Origin: Planomonospora parontospora
Lineage (GTDB): Bacteria > Actinomycetota > Actinomycetes > Streptosporangiales > Streptosporangiaceae
NCBI GenBank assembly: GCA_014647935.1
Contig: BMQD01000005.1
Span: 147,676-211,675 of the forward strand
Direction of reading: 5' to 3'
Length of the DNA: 64,000 nucleotides
Below are positions 56,036 through 64,000 of the stretch, in pieces. A model generated the notes under the pieces. That model worked only from the letters and a program-made list of their open reading frames with translations. It was not told the origin of the DNA and did not search any database. The position numbers and the translations under genes were made by a program. Numbering within the stretch: the stretch's first letter is position 1; each line of letters starts with the position of its first letter.

Positions 56036-56704
56036 TCAGCTGAAGTTCACGTCGCTGCACAGGTAGTACGCCTGGTCCATGTGCGAGGCCTGCCAGATCG
56101 TGAAGACGACGTGGCGGCCGGTGCGCCCGGGGGCGCTGACGTTGAACGAGATGTTCTGGCTGGGGGCGTACCGGCCGGTCTGGTGGACCAGCTCCAGGTT
56201 GCTCCAGCGCAGCGGCTGGGTGGTGGCGTCGTAGCCCTGGCGGGTGACGTAGACCCGGAAGTAGTCCGCGCCGTGGCTGGCCTGGTCGTAGAGCTTGACG
56301 GTGAAGTTGTTGCGGATGTCGGTCGTCTTCCAGGCGCCCACGGCGTCGAGTGCGTTGTAGCGGCCGCCCTCGGTCCGGCCGCCGCTGCACAGCTGCCCGT
56401 CCGGGATCGCCGCCTGGTGGTTGCCGCCGACGCCGTTGCGGTACAGGCCGTTCCAGTTCCACATGGCGTTGGGGTTGGCCTGCCACGCCTGCCAGCACAT
56501 GGGGTCCTGCTGCTGCATGGAGGGGTTCAGGTGGTCGTTGCCCCAGCGCTGCCAGCAGCCGTAGTTGCGGGACGCCGGGTCGACGATCGACCCGTGGGCG
56601 GAGGCGCTCTCGGCCAGGGGGATCAGGAAGAGCGCCGCCGCGGACAGCAGGGCCATGGAGCGAAGCGTCCGGCGTGGTCTTCCGGCGTGGTCGTCACGGT
56701 GCAT
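56036..56704 (-). CDS. Secreted AA10 lytic polysaccharide monooxygenase
   Basis: 222 residues. The signal peptide (basic RRTLRS, hydrophobic MALLSAAALFLIPLA) is cleaved in SASA-HGSIVDPASRNYGCW, leaving the mature N-terminal histidine that binds copper in the histidine brace. The second copper histidine is probably in DQASHGADYFRVYVT; the C-terminal YLCSDVNFS supplies the axial-site aromatic and a disulfide cysteine. The single catalytic domain without a carbohydrate-binding module resembles cellulose-active bacterial AA10 enzymes, which cut crystalline cellulose oxidatively. The CebR-type operator 42 nt upstream supports cellulose-linked regulation. Confidence 0.93.
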   Translation of the reverse strand: MHRDDHAGRPRRTLRSMALLSAAALFLIPLAESASAHGSIVDPASRNYGCWQRWGNDHLNPSMQQQDPMCWQAWQANPNAMWNWNGLYRNGVGGNHQAAIPDGQLCSGGRTEGGRYNALDAVGAWKTTDIRNNFTVKLYDQASHGADYFRVYVTRQGYDATTQPLRWSNLELVHQTGRYAPSQNISFNVSAPGRTGRHVVFTIWQASHMDQAYYLCSDVNFS

Positions 56705-56745
56705 CGTGCGGTCTCCGTCTTCCGGTCGGGGGGGTTTCCGGTTGG

Positions 56746-56759
56746 TGGGAGCGCTCCCA
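56746..56759. promoter_or_regulatory. CebR/CelR operator upstream of LPMO gene
   Basis: TGGGAGCGCTCCCA is a perfect 14-bp palindrome identical to the operator bound by CebR (Streptomyces) and CelR (Thermobifida), LacI-family repressors released by cellobiose. It lies 42 bp before the LPMO start. Confidence 0.9.
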
Positions 56760-56993
56760 TTCGATGGAGATATTACCTGACAAGGGTCAGTCGCGACATC
56801 TGACTTGGAAAAGTTGAAAGTTTCATCCGATCATCGGTTTCCGCAGCGGAAACGCCTTCCGCCGGGACGGTGACGGGGCGGACACCGTGACACGGTGTCG
56901 CGCCTGCGGCGGTGGGGAAACCCTCAGGACCGGTCCCGTTCCGCCGATGGGCCTCCGTAAGGGAAACCGGAAGCGTCGCAAGGGGGCCAGGGC

Positions 56994-59906
56994 ATGCGAA
57001 CAGGTCGGCGCGAGCGCACCGTGCCCTCCGGTGCGGCTCTGACCCGTCTCCTGACCCGCTTCCCGGCCCGTCCGCTGCCGCTGCAGGGCGGTGCTCCGGA
57101 CCGGGTGCCGTCCCCGTCCCCGACGGTCGGCCTCGGGGTCCTCGCCGTGTTCAGCGCGGGATGGTTCGTCCTCGACTTCGCGCATCCCATGGGCATGTCC
57201 GTCGTGGCCTGGGTGCCGGTGGTGCTCAGCACGTTCCTCAGCGCGCACGCGTGCATGCGCACGGCGGGTCTCGCCTCCCTGGACGCCGCGGCGCGGCTGT
57301 TCTGGCGGTGGCTGGGCACGGCGGCGTTCATCATCGGGCTCGGCGTGGCCTGCAACGCGTACGACGCGGTCGCCGGGCCCGGCGCGCCGACGCAGCAGCC
57401 CGGGCCGCTGACCACGGCGCTGTACCTCGGCGGTGTGCTGTCCGCCCTCTGGGCGCTGCTGCGGCTGCCCGTCGCGCGCCGCTCGCGCAGGGAGCGGCTC
57501 ACCCTGTGGCTCGACACGGGCATCGTCATGCTGGCCGCCGGCCTGTTCGCCTGGGCCTTCGCGGTGCACGGCTCGCCGGAGCTGGCCGCGACCACGGGCT
57601 CGTCCCTGCCGGGGCTGGTCACCATCATGCTGGGGTTCGTCGCGATGCTCACCGCCGTCAAGCTGGCGCTGGCCGGTGCCGGGCCGCTGAACCGGGAGTC
57701 GCTGTCCGCCCTGGGGGCGGCGGCCCTGGTCGGGGCGACGGGCGGGGCGCTCATGCCGCTGATCCAGTCCAGGCCGGACCTCAACGTCGCCCACGTCGCG
57801 GTCCCGATCACCTTCCTCCTCCTCGCGATCGCGGCCGAACGGCAGCGGGAAGAGAGGAGGGAGACCACCCGGGCTCCGGGACGGGGCAGGCCCTTCAGCC
57901 TGCTGCCGTACGCCGCGATCGCGGCGACCGGCGGCCTCCTGCTGGTCTCGACACGTACGGCGGGCCTGGAGACCCAGGTGATCGCGGCGGGCGCGACCGT
58001 CATCACCTGCCTGGTGGTGGGGCGCCAGATCCTGGCCTTCTACGACAACGCCGACCTGCTGGCCCGGCTCGACGCCAGCATGCTGGAACTGCGCCGGCAC
58101 GAGCGACGGGCGCGCTCGCTCGTGCAGAACTCCTCCGACATCATCGCCGTCACCGCCGCGGACGGGACGCTCTCCTACGTCAGTTCGAGTGTCGAGCGCA
58201 TCCTCGGCGTACCGGCCGACCGCTGGCTCGGCCGGCCCGTGGCCCACTGCACCCACCCGGACGACGTGCGGCTCCTCGGGAGGATGGGCAGGCGGCTCAT
58301 GCGGGACCCCGGCGCCACCGCCACCTGCCAGGTCCGCATGCGGCACGCGGACGGGGACTGGCGGTGGCTGGAGCTCGTCGGCGCGAACCGGATGGACGAC
58401 CCCGCGATCCGCGGCATCGTGAGCAACGCCCGCGACATCACCGAGACCAGGCGCGTCCAGGACCAGCTGGCGCACCAGGCCACCCATGACGCGCTGACCG
58501 GCCTCGCCAACCGGGCCCTGTTCACCGAGCGGACGACGAGCGCCCTCGCACTCGCCCGCACTGCGACCGACACCGGAACCGCGACCGACACCGGAACCCG
58601 TACCGCGACCGACACCGGGAGCGGGACGGGGGACGACGCCGGAACCGGTGCGGGTCCCGGTCCCGGCGCCCGCGAGGTCGTGCTCGCCCTGGTCGACCTC
58701 GACGACTTCAAGACGATCAACGACCGGCTCGGGCACGCGGTGGGCGACGCGCTTCTGACGGTCGTCGCCGACCGGCTCCGGGAATGCGTCGGGCCCGATG
58801 ACACGGTCGCGCGGCTGGGTGGTGACGAGTTCGCCGTCCTGCTGCGGGACGTCTCCGCGGAGGAGGCCGACCGCATCGCCGAACGCGTCGTCGTGGCGCT
58901 CGGCACTCCGGCCAGGGCCGCCGACCATGACCTGCTGGTGCAGGCCAGCATCGGCCTGGTGGCCGGCGGGCCGGACACGGACGCCAGCGAGCTGCTGCGC
59001 CGGGCCGACGTGGCCATGTACGCGGCCAAGGAGCAGGGTAAGAGCCGTTACGTCCGGTACACGGCGGAGCTGGACGCCCGGACCGTCGAGCACGCCCGGC
59101 TGGGTGCCGAACTGCAGCACGCCCTCGTCTCCGGGGAGCTGTTCCTGCTGTACCAGCCCGTGGTGGTCCTGCCCGAGGGCGAACTCTCCAGCGTGGAGGC
59201 ACTGGTGCGCTGGCGCCACCCGGAGCGCGGGCTGGTCTCCCCGGCGGAGTTCATCCCGGTCGCGGAGCGCAACGGGATGATCGTTCAGATCGGTGCCTGG
59301 GTGCTGCGGGAGGCATGCCGCCAGATGGCCGAGTGGCGGCGGCGGTACGGCGCCGCCGGGCCTGTGCGGATGGGCGTGAACGTCTCGCCCCGGCAGCTCC
59401 GGGAGCCGTCGTTCGTGCAGGCCGTCACGGACGTGCTGCGCGAGACCGGGCTCCGGCCGGAGGACCTCCTGCTGGAGATCACCGAGACGGCCGTCTTCGA
59501 CGGCGGACCGGCGCTGGAGACGGTGCGGGCCCTGCACGCGCTCGGGGTCAAGCTCGCCCTGGACGATTTCGGCACCGGGCACTCCTCACTGGGGCTGCTG
59601 CGCACCTGTCCCGTCGACGTGCTCAAGGTGGACAAGCTGTTCGTCGACGGGGTGACGGGCACCGTCGAGAACTCGGTGATCGCCACCTCGCTGGTGCAGA
59701 TCGCCCATGCGCTGCGGCTGCGGGCCGTGGCCGAGGGCGTGGAGACCGAGGCGCAGGCCAGGAGGCTGTACCAGCTGGGTTACCGCCTGGCTCAGGGTTT
59801 CCACTTCGCGCCGCCGCTGCCCGAGGAGGAGGTCGGCCGCCTGCTGGCCGTCCGTGCGGCGGGCCTCGGCTGTGACCGGCTCGACCCGCCCGCCCTGGCC
59901 GGCTAG
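56994..59906 (+). CDS. Membrane PAS-GGDEF-EAL cyclic di-GMP signalling protein
   Basis: 970 residues. About 8-9 membrane segments (about 45-350) are followed by a PAS domain (about 365-490: LVQNSSDIIAVTAADGTLSY, WRWLELVGANRMDD), a GGDEF domain with an intact GGDEF (609-613) and LVDLDDFKTINDRLGHAVGD, and an EAL domain with intact EAL (735-737), ITETAVFDGG, LDDFGTGHSSLGLL and AEGVETEAQARRL. Both catalytic domains look competent, so it may make and degrade c-di-GMP. A Thr-Ala-Thr-Asp-Thr-Gly repeat (about 522-545) interrupts the GGDEF domain between DALTGLANR and the LALVDLDDF strand. The ATG has AGGG 3 nt upstream. Confidence 0.93.
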   Translation: MRTGRRERTVPSGAALTRLLTRFPARPLPLQGGAPDRVPSPSPTVGLGVLAVFSAGWFVLDFAHPMGMSVVAWVPVVLSTFLSAHACMRTAGLASLDAAARLFWRWLGTAAFIIGLGVACNAYDAVAGPGAPTQQPGPLTTALYLGGVLSALWALLRLPVARRSRRERLTLWLDTGIVMLAAGLFAWAFAVHGSPELAATTGSSLPGLVTIMLGFVAMLTAVKLALAGAGPLNRESLSALGAAALVGATGGALMPLIQSRPDLNVAHVAVPITFLLLAIAAERQREERRETTRAPGRGRPFSLLPYAAIAATGGLLLVSTRTAGLETQVIAAGATVITCLVVGRQILAFYDNADLLARLDASMLELRRHERRARSLVQNSSDIIAVTAADGTLSYVSSSVERILGVPADRWLGRPVAHCTHPDDVRLLGRMGRRLMRDPGATATCQVRMRHADGDWRWLELVGANRMDDPAIRGIVSNARDITETRRVQDQLAHQATHDALTGLANRALFTERTTSALALARTATDTGTATDTGTRTATDTGSGTGDDAGTGAGPGPGAREVVLALVDLDDFKTINDRLGHAVGDALLTVVADRLRECVGPDDTVARLGGDEFAVLLRDVSAEEADRIAERVVVALGTPARAADHDLLVQASIGLVAGGPDTDASELLRRADVAMYAAKEQGKSRYVRYTAELDARTVEHARLGAELQHALVSGELFLLYQPVVVLPEGELSSVEALVRWRHPERGLVSPAEFIPVAERNGMIVQIGAWVLREACRQMAEWRRRYGAAGPVRMGVNVSPRQLREPSFVQAVTDVLRETGLRPEDLLLEITETAVFDGGPALETVRALHALGVKLALDDFGTGHSSLGLLRTCPVDVLKVDKLFVDGVTGTVENSVIATSLVQIAHALRLRAVAEGVETEAQARRLYQLGYRLAQGFHFAPPLPEEEVGRLLAVRAAGLGCDRLDPPALAG
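58563..58619 (+). repeat. 18-nt tandem repeat in the GGDEF domain
   Basis: Three copies of an 18-nt unit (ACCGCGACCGACACCGGA-type), the last offset by 6 nt, encode Thr-Ala-Thr-Asp-Thr-Gly. They form a loop insertion in the diguanylate cyclase domain. Confidence 0.85.
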
Positions 59907-60454
59907 TCCGGCCGGTCCATCCGGCGCACCTGTCCGTCGGTTGAACCGGCCCGTCCGGTGAATCCGGGGAAGAAATCAGGAGCCCGGTAAACCGGGCGGA
60001 GTCATCGGCCGTCCTGTGGGGTGGGCGCGAAGGAAGACGTCCCACTGCTTCGAAAGGTGGGGTGCGGCTCCTCCGAGGGGGTGTGGGCGCCCCTGGTCAT
60101 CGTGCCCCGGTGACCAAAGGCGCCCTCCCCCGACGCGAGCGTGGCTTCCCCCTTCGATAACCTCACCCGCACCAGATGTATCTACCAGTAGTCGGTTGTT
60201 CACATCAGGTGAATGTGCGAACACGGGGTGTGAACACGCTCTCTCGTTCCTGCTCCGCCCGGGAGATGGAGCCGTACGTCCAGAATTGAGGCTTTCCTTC
60301 TCGCCGCGGCCGCGGCCGGTGTCCCCGCAGACCGGTGGAAGGACGGCCGCGACTCGCAGCCCCGGCGGTCCCGGCGGTGCGGATTTATTGATGCGACATC
60401 GCGATAGGAAGACGGCAGGATGGTTCCTCTTGTGGATTCTGTGAGGAGCCGGCC
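59907..60454. promoter_or_regulatory. Intergenic region upstream of MFS transporter
   Basis: 548 bp without a credible gene. It contains a short hairpin at the GGDEF stop (59897-59913) and the inverted words TGTTCACA (60197-60204) and TGTGAACA (60229-60236) 24 bp apart, possibly an operator for the transporter. I do not recognise the site. Confidence 0.45.
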
Positions 60455-61744
60455 GTGACCACCTACCGTCGCGACATCGACATGCTTCGCGATCGGCGTT
60501 TCAGCCTGCTGCTCGCGGCGCGGACCATCTCCGTCCTGGGCAGTTCGTTCGCCCCCGTCGCACTCGCCTTCGGCGTCCTCGAGCTGCCCGGTGCGACGGC
60601 CACGACGCTGTCGGTGGTCCTCACCGCCGAGGCGCTGCCGATGGTGGCGTTCATGCTGGTCGGCGGGGTGATCGCGGACCGCTTCCCCAGGCACCGGGTG
60701 ATGATGGCCGGCGAGGCGCTCAACGCGGCGGCGTTCACCTGCCTCGCCGCGATGCTGCTCACCGGCTGGACCCCGCTTCCCGCGCTGGTGACGGCGTCGG
60801 CGTGCAGCGGCATCGCCATGGCGGTCCTCTTCCCGGCGCTGACCGGCATCATCCCCGACGTCGTCCCGGCCGACCGGCTGCAGACCGCCAACGCCCTGCT
60901 CGGACTGGGCGCCAACAGCTCACGCGTCGCCGGCCTCGTGCTGAGCGGCGCCACGGTGGTCCTGATCGGCGGCGGCTGGGCGCTGGCGGTCAGCGCCGCG
61001 ATGTTCGCCACGGCGGCGGTCCTGATCGCGGCGCTGCGCCTCACCCCTGCGGAGCGCACGGCGGGCGAGGGGCACTCGGTCCTCGCCGACCTGCGCGACG
61101 GCTGGCGCGAGTTCGTCTCCCGGCAGTGGCTCTGGGTGGTCGTCGCACAGTTCTCCGTGCTGGTCATGGCCGTGCAGGCCGCGCACGGCGTGCTCGGCCC
61201 GCTGGTGGCCACCGAACGCCTCGGCGGGGCGTTCGCCTGGTCGATGATCCTGGCGGGCGAGGCGGTCGGCATGATCGGTGGCGTCTTCATCGCGATGCGG
61301 CTGCGGCCCCGCCGTCCCATCCTGGTGGCGACGCTGCTGACCGCGCCCACGGGCCTGCCGTACCTCCTGCTCGGATCGGGCGCCCCGCTGTGGACGATCG
61401 TCGTCGGCGCGGTCGTTATGGGCGTCTGTTTCGACGTCTTCGGCGTGCTGTGGAGCACCACCATGCAGCGCGAGATCCCGGCCGAGTCCCTGTCCCGGGT
61501 CAGCTCCTACGACGCCCTGGGATCGCTGATGTTCGGTCCGATCGGCCTGCTGGTGGCCGGGCCGGTCGCCGCCCTGATCGGTCCGGAGCCCGCGCTGCTC
61601 GGCTGCGCCGCGATCGTCACGCTGTCCGCCGCCGCGGCGCTGCTCTCCCCCGGCGTGCGCGGGCTGCGCGCCCCGGAGCCGGAGCCCGTCACTGTCACCG
61701 ACACTGACACCGACACCGACACCGACAAGGTCCCGTCGCACTGA
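60455..61744 (+). CDS. MFS transporter (MFS_3/EntS-like)
   Basis: 429 residues, about 12 membrane segments. N-terminal LRDRRFSLLLAARTISVLGSS, motif A-like loop GGVIADRFPRHRVMMAGE and ADRLQTANALLGLGANSSR are typical of the MFS_3 drug/siderophore exporter branch, the same branch as the permease fused to NRPS 2. The GTG start has GTGAGGAG 6-7 nt upstream. The cytoplasmic tail ends in an Asp-Thr repeat (VTVTDTDTDTDTDK, repeat DNA about 61690-61728). Substrate unknown; efflux is the usual role. Confidence 0.88.
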   Translation: MTTYRRDIDMLRDRRFSLLLAARTISVLGSSFAPVALAFGVLELPGATATTLSVVLTAEALPMVAFMLVGGVIADRFPRHRVMMAGEALNAAAFTCLAAMLLTGWTPLPALVTASACSGIAMAVLFPALTGIIPDVVPADRLQTANALLGLGANSSRVAGLVLSGATVVLIGGGWALAVSAAMFATAAVLIAALRLTPAERTAGEGHSVLADLRDGWREFVSRQWLWVVVAQFSVLVMAVQAAHGVLGPLVATERLGGAFAWSMILAGEAVGMIGGVFIAMRLRPRRPILVATLLTAPTGLPYLLLGSGAPLWTIVVGAVVMGVCFDVFGVLWSTTMQREIPAESLSRVSSYDALGSLMFGPIGLLVAGPVAALIGPEPALLGCAAIVTLSAAAALLSPGVRGLRAPEPEPVTVTDTDTDTDTDKVPSH

Positions 61745-61878
61745 TCCGGGCCGCCCGGATGACGGCCGGTGCCGCCGCCCGGGCCGCACCGCGCGGCGAA
61801 CGGACGCCGCTTTCCACGGGGTGTCCGGCATGGTGACGGTCCGGACCCACCGGGTAAGGGTGAATCCGGGGGCATGGC

Positions 61879-64000
61879 GTGACCAGGACGGTGGATACGG
61901 TTCGGGAGTCGCGGTGGTCGCAGGCGCTGCGGGTCACCGGTCTGTTCGACGCGCCCGACATGCCCGGCGCGTCCGCGCTGGACGCGCCCGCCCGGCTGGC
62001 GGCCCGGTTGCTCAGGGCGCCCGCCGCCCTGGTGGCGCTGGCCGACGGCGACCGGCTGGTGTGCCTCGGCGCGACGGGGCCGGCCGGGCGCTGGACGGGA
62101 CGGGACCTCGCCCCGCACCCGCCGTTCCGGTGGATCCTGGCCGTGGACGCACCGCTGGCCGTGACCGACGTGCGGGCCGACGCCCGGCTGGGCGGCATGC
62201 CGGCCGTCGACGGGCTGGAGCCGCGTGCCTGCGCCGCCTTCCCGCTGCGTGCACCCGACGGCGAGGTGCTGGGCGTGCTGTGCGTGCTGGACGTACGGCC
62301 CCGGGGGTGGGACCCACGCGGGCTGCACCTGGCGGGAGAGGTGGCGCGCTCGGCGGAGGAGCAGCTCGCGGCGCGGTTGGACGAGGGGCGGGCACGGCTG
62401 GCGGCGGCCCGGCTGGGCACGGTCCTGGAACGGTCGCCCGACGCGTTCGTGTCCATCGACGCCGCCGGGACCGTGACGGCGTGGAACCCCGCCGCCGAGC
62501 GGCTGTTCGGCCGCTCGGCGGGCGAGGCCGTGGGACGGCCGGTGGACGAGCTGATCGTCCCGCGCCGGTTCCGGCCGCGGCTCCGTGACGAACTGGACCG
62601 GGTACGGCGAGCCGGCCCGCCGTACCCGTCCGGACGCCGGATCGAGCTGACCGCGGTCGACCGGACCGGGCGGGAGCGGCCGGTGGAGATGGCGCTGCGG
62701 GTCCGCACCGAGCAGGGCGAACCGGTCCTGCACACGTTCGTGCGCGACATCGGCCACCGGGTGGCGACCCGGCGGCGGCTGGAGCAGGAGCGGCGGTTCC
62801 TGACGGCGCTGATGGACGGCCTGGACGCCGGGGTGGTCGCCTGCGACAGCGACGGCACGGTGGTGCTGGTCAACCAGACGCTGCGGGAGATCGAACCGGC
62901 TTCGCGGTCGGGCGCCGGTTCGCCCTCCCCGGAGGAGCTGAGGAAGGGCGACTGGAGCGCCCTCTACGAGCTGTACGACTCCGACGGGCGGACCCCGCTG
63001 CGACCGGAGGAGGTGCCGCTGGCACGGGCGCTGCGCGGGGAGCGGGTCGACGGCTGCGAGGTGACGGCCCGCGTGACCGGGACCGGGACGGATCTGCGCC
63101 GTTATCTGGTCAACGCCCGGCCGATCCAGGCCGCCGACGGGCGCTGCCTGGGCGCGGTGGCCGCCATCCACGACATCACCGAGCGGCACCGGGCCGAGTT
63201 GCTGCGCACCGCGCAGGAGGCGGTGGCCCGGGTGCTGGCCGAGGCCGCCTCCAGCGGGCAGGTCGCCGCCGGCGTCACCGCCGCGGTCGCCGGCACGCTC
63301 GGCTGGACCTGTGGCGAATACTGGCAGGTCGACCCCGACGAGACCGTCATCCGGCGGCTGGGCCTGTGGGTCCGGCCCGGACGGGACCTCGACGCGCTGG
63401 TCCGCGACGAACCCGCCGTGTTCCCGCGCGGGGGCGGTCTGGCCGGAACGGTGTGGGTGAGCGCCCGCCGGGCCTGGATCCCCGACCTGGCCGCCGACCC
63501 GCTCGACTTCACCCGGAAACCGGCCGTGCTGCGCGTCGGGCTGCGTGCCGCGATGGGCCTGCCGGTGAGCAGCGGCCGACGCGTGCTGGGGGTGCTGACC
63601 TTCTTCGCTGACACCGTCCAGGAGGCCGACGACGACCTGGCGGCCATGCTGGACGGCGTCTGCGCCCACATGGGCCGTTACCTGGAACACCGCCGCTCCC
63701 ACGAGCTCGCCCTGGCCCTGGATGCCGAACGCCGCCACCTGGACCGCATCGTCGCCCAGATCGACGACTACGTGTGGACGGTCGAGGTGACCGCCGACGG
63801 CACGGTCCACCCGGTCTATCTGGACTCCGACAGCAGCGCCGTGTTCGGCGGCAGGCTGCCTCCCGGCACCGACGCCGCCGCGGTCATGGCCGAACTGGTC
63901 CACCCCGGCGACCGGGAGTCCTTCGCCGCCTTCCACGCCGCCGTCGCCGATGCCAGACCCGCCCGGCTGGAGTGCCGGATCGTCGGGCTGGACGGGGTGA
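61879..64000 (+). CDS. Multi-domain GAF/PAS sensor protein, 5' part only
   Basis: Open from the GTG at 61879 to the window end (707 codons, no stop). Translation shows a GAF-like domain (about 10-160: VCLGATGPAGRWTGRDLAP, PLRAPDGEVLGVLCVLDVRP), a PAS domain (about 178-300: LERSPDAFVSIDAAGTVTAW NPAAERLFG), a second PAS (about 305-440, ending AAIHDITERHRAE), a GAF domain (about 445-600: GGLAGTVWVSARRAWIPDLA) and the start of a third PAS (DDYVWTVEVTADGTVHPVYL). The output domain lies outside the window: histidine kinase, SpoIIE-type phosphatase or GGDEF are all possible. The ribosome site is weak. Confidence 0.8.
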   Translation, partial: MTRTVDTVRESRWSQALRVTGLFDAPDMPGASALDAPARLAARLLRAPAALVALADGDRLVCLGATGPAGRWTGRDLAPHPPFRWILAVDAPLAVTDVRADARLGGMPAVDGLEPRACAAFPLRAPDGEVLGVLCVLDVRPRGWDPRGLHLAGEVARSAEEQLAARLDEGRARLAAARLGTVLERSPDAFVSIDAAGTVTAWNPAAERLFGRSAGEAVGRPVDELIVPRRFRPRLRDELDRVRRAGPPYPSGRRIELTAVDRTGRERPVEMALRVRTEQGEPVLHTFVRDIGHRVATRRRLEQERRFLTALMDGLDAGVVACDSDGTVVLVNQTLREIEPASRSGAGSPSPEELRKGDWSALYELYDSDGRTPLRPEEVPLARALRGERVDGCEVTARVTGTGTDLRRYLVNARPIQAADGRCLGAVAAIHDITERHRAELLRTAQEAVARVLAEAASSGQVAAGVTAAVAGTLGWTCGEYWQVDPDETVIRRLGLWVRPGRDLDALVRDEPAVFPRGGGLAGTVWVSARRAWIPDLAADPLDFTRKPAVLRVGLRAAMGLPVSSGRRVLGVLTFFADTVQEADDDLAAMLDGVCAHMGRYLEHRRSHELALALDAERRHLDRIVAQIDDYVWTVEVTADGTVHPVYLDSDSSAVFGGRLPPGTDAAAVMAELVHPGDRESFAAFHAAVADARPARLECRIVGLDGV

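Overview
The window is about 64 kb of very GC-rich chromosome from a filamentous actinomycete. It covers the replication origin and one flank. The gene order murJ-pseudokinase-sigM-anti-sigma-trxB-trxA, then parB-parA-rsmG-jag-yidC-yidD-rnpA-rpmH (minus strand), then dnaA-oriC-dnaN-gnd-recF-dciA-gyrB-gyrA-DUF3566-tRNA-Ile is the conserved actinobacterial oriC neighbourhood. The gnd between dnaN and recF, the separate pseudokinase next to murJ and the protein sequences suggest Streptosporangiales or a near relative. That placement is an inference from memory of gene order, not a measured match.

Positions 1-30.8 kb are core genome: peptidoglycan lipid II flippase, an ECF sigma/anti-sigma pair, the thioredoxin system, PLP enzymes, chromosome partitioning with four parS sites, membrane protein insertion, RNase P protein, initiator DnaA, the sliding clamp, RecF, the DciA-type helicase operator and gyrase. 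DnaA boxes occur in two main clusters, upstream of dnaA (17.3-17.6 kb) and between dnaA and dnaN (19.5-19.95 kb). A smaller cluster lies before recF. Strong intrinsic terminator hairpins separate most of these transcription units.

Positions 30.8-50.3 kb are accessory. A beta-lactamase-fold serine hydrolase and a DUF4097 protein are divergent from an unusual two-HTH regulator, and are followed by a small unknown protein and a HAD hydrolase. The main feature is a 14.3-kb nonribosomal peptide operon with overlapping stop and start codons. A bimodular NRPS (A-T-C-A-T) is followed by a 2856-residue C-A-T-C-A-T-TE protein whose thioesterase has a cysteine nucleophile and whose C-terminus is fused to an MFS exporter; a PLP-dependent threonine/serine dehydratase-like enzyme ends the operon. 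A small secreted protein follows, then two atypical tRNA genes: a class I-shaped tRNA with Leu anticodon CAG and a 71-nt tRNA with Ala anticodon TGC.

Positions 50.9-64 kb carry a DesK/NarL-type histidine kinase without an adjacent response regulator, a tyrosine-phosphatase-like protein, a CGNR zinc-finger regulator, a membrane M28 peptidase, a secreted AA10 lytic polysaccharide monooxygenase behind a perfect CebR/CelR operator, a large membrane PAS-GGDEF-EAL protein, an MFS transporter and the start of a multi-GAF/PAS sensor cut by the window end.

Short in-frame tandem repeats (9, 15-18 and 42 nt) recur in interdomain linkers of unrelated genes (recF, both modules of the second NRPS, GGDEF protein, MFS tail) and once between genes.
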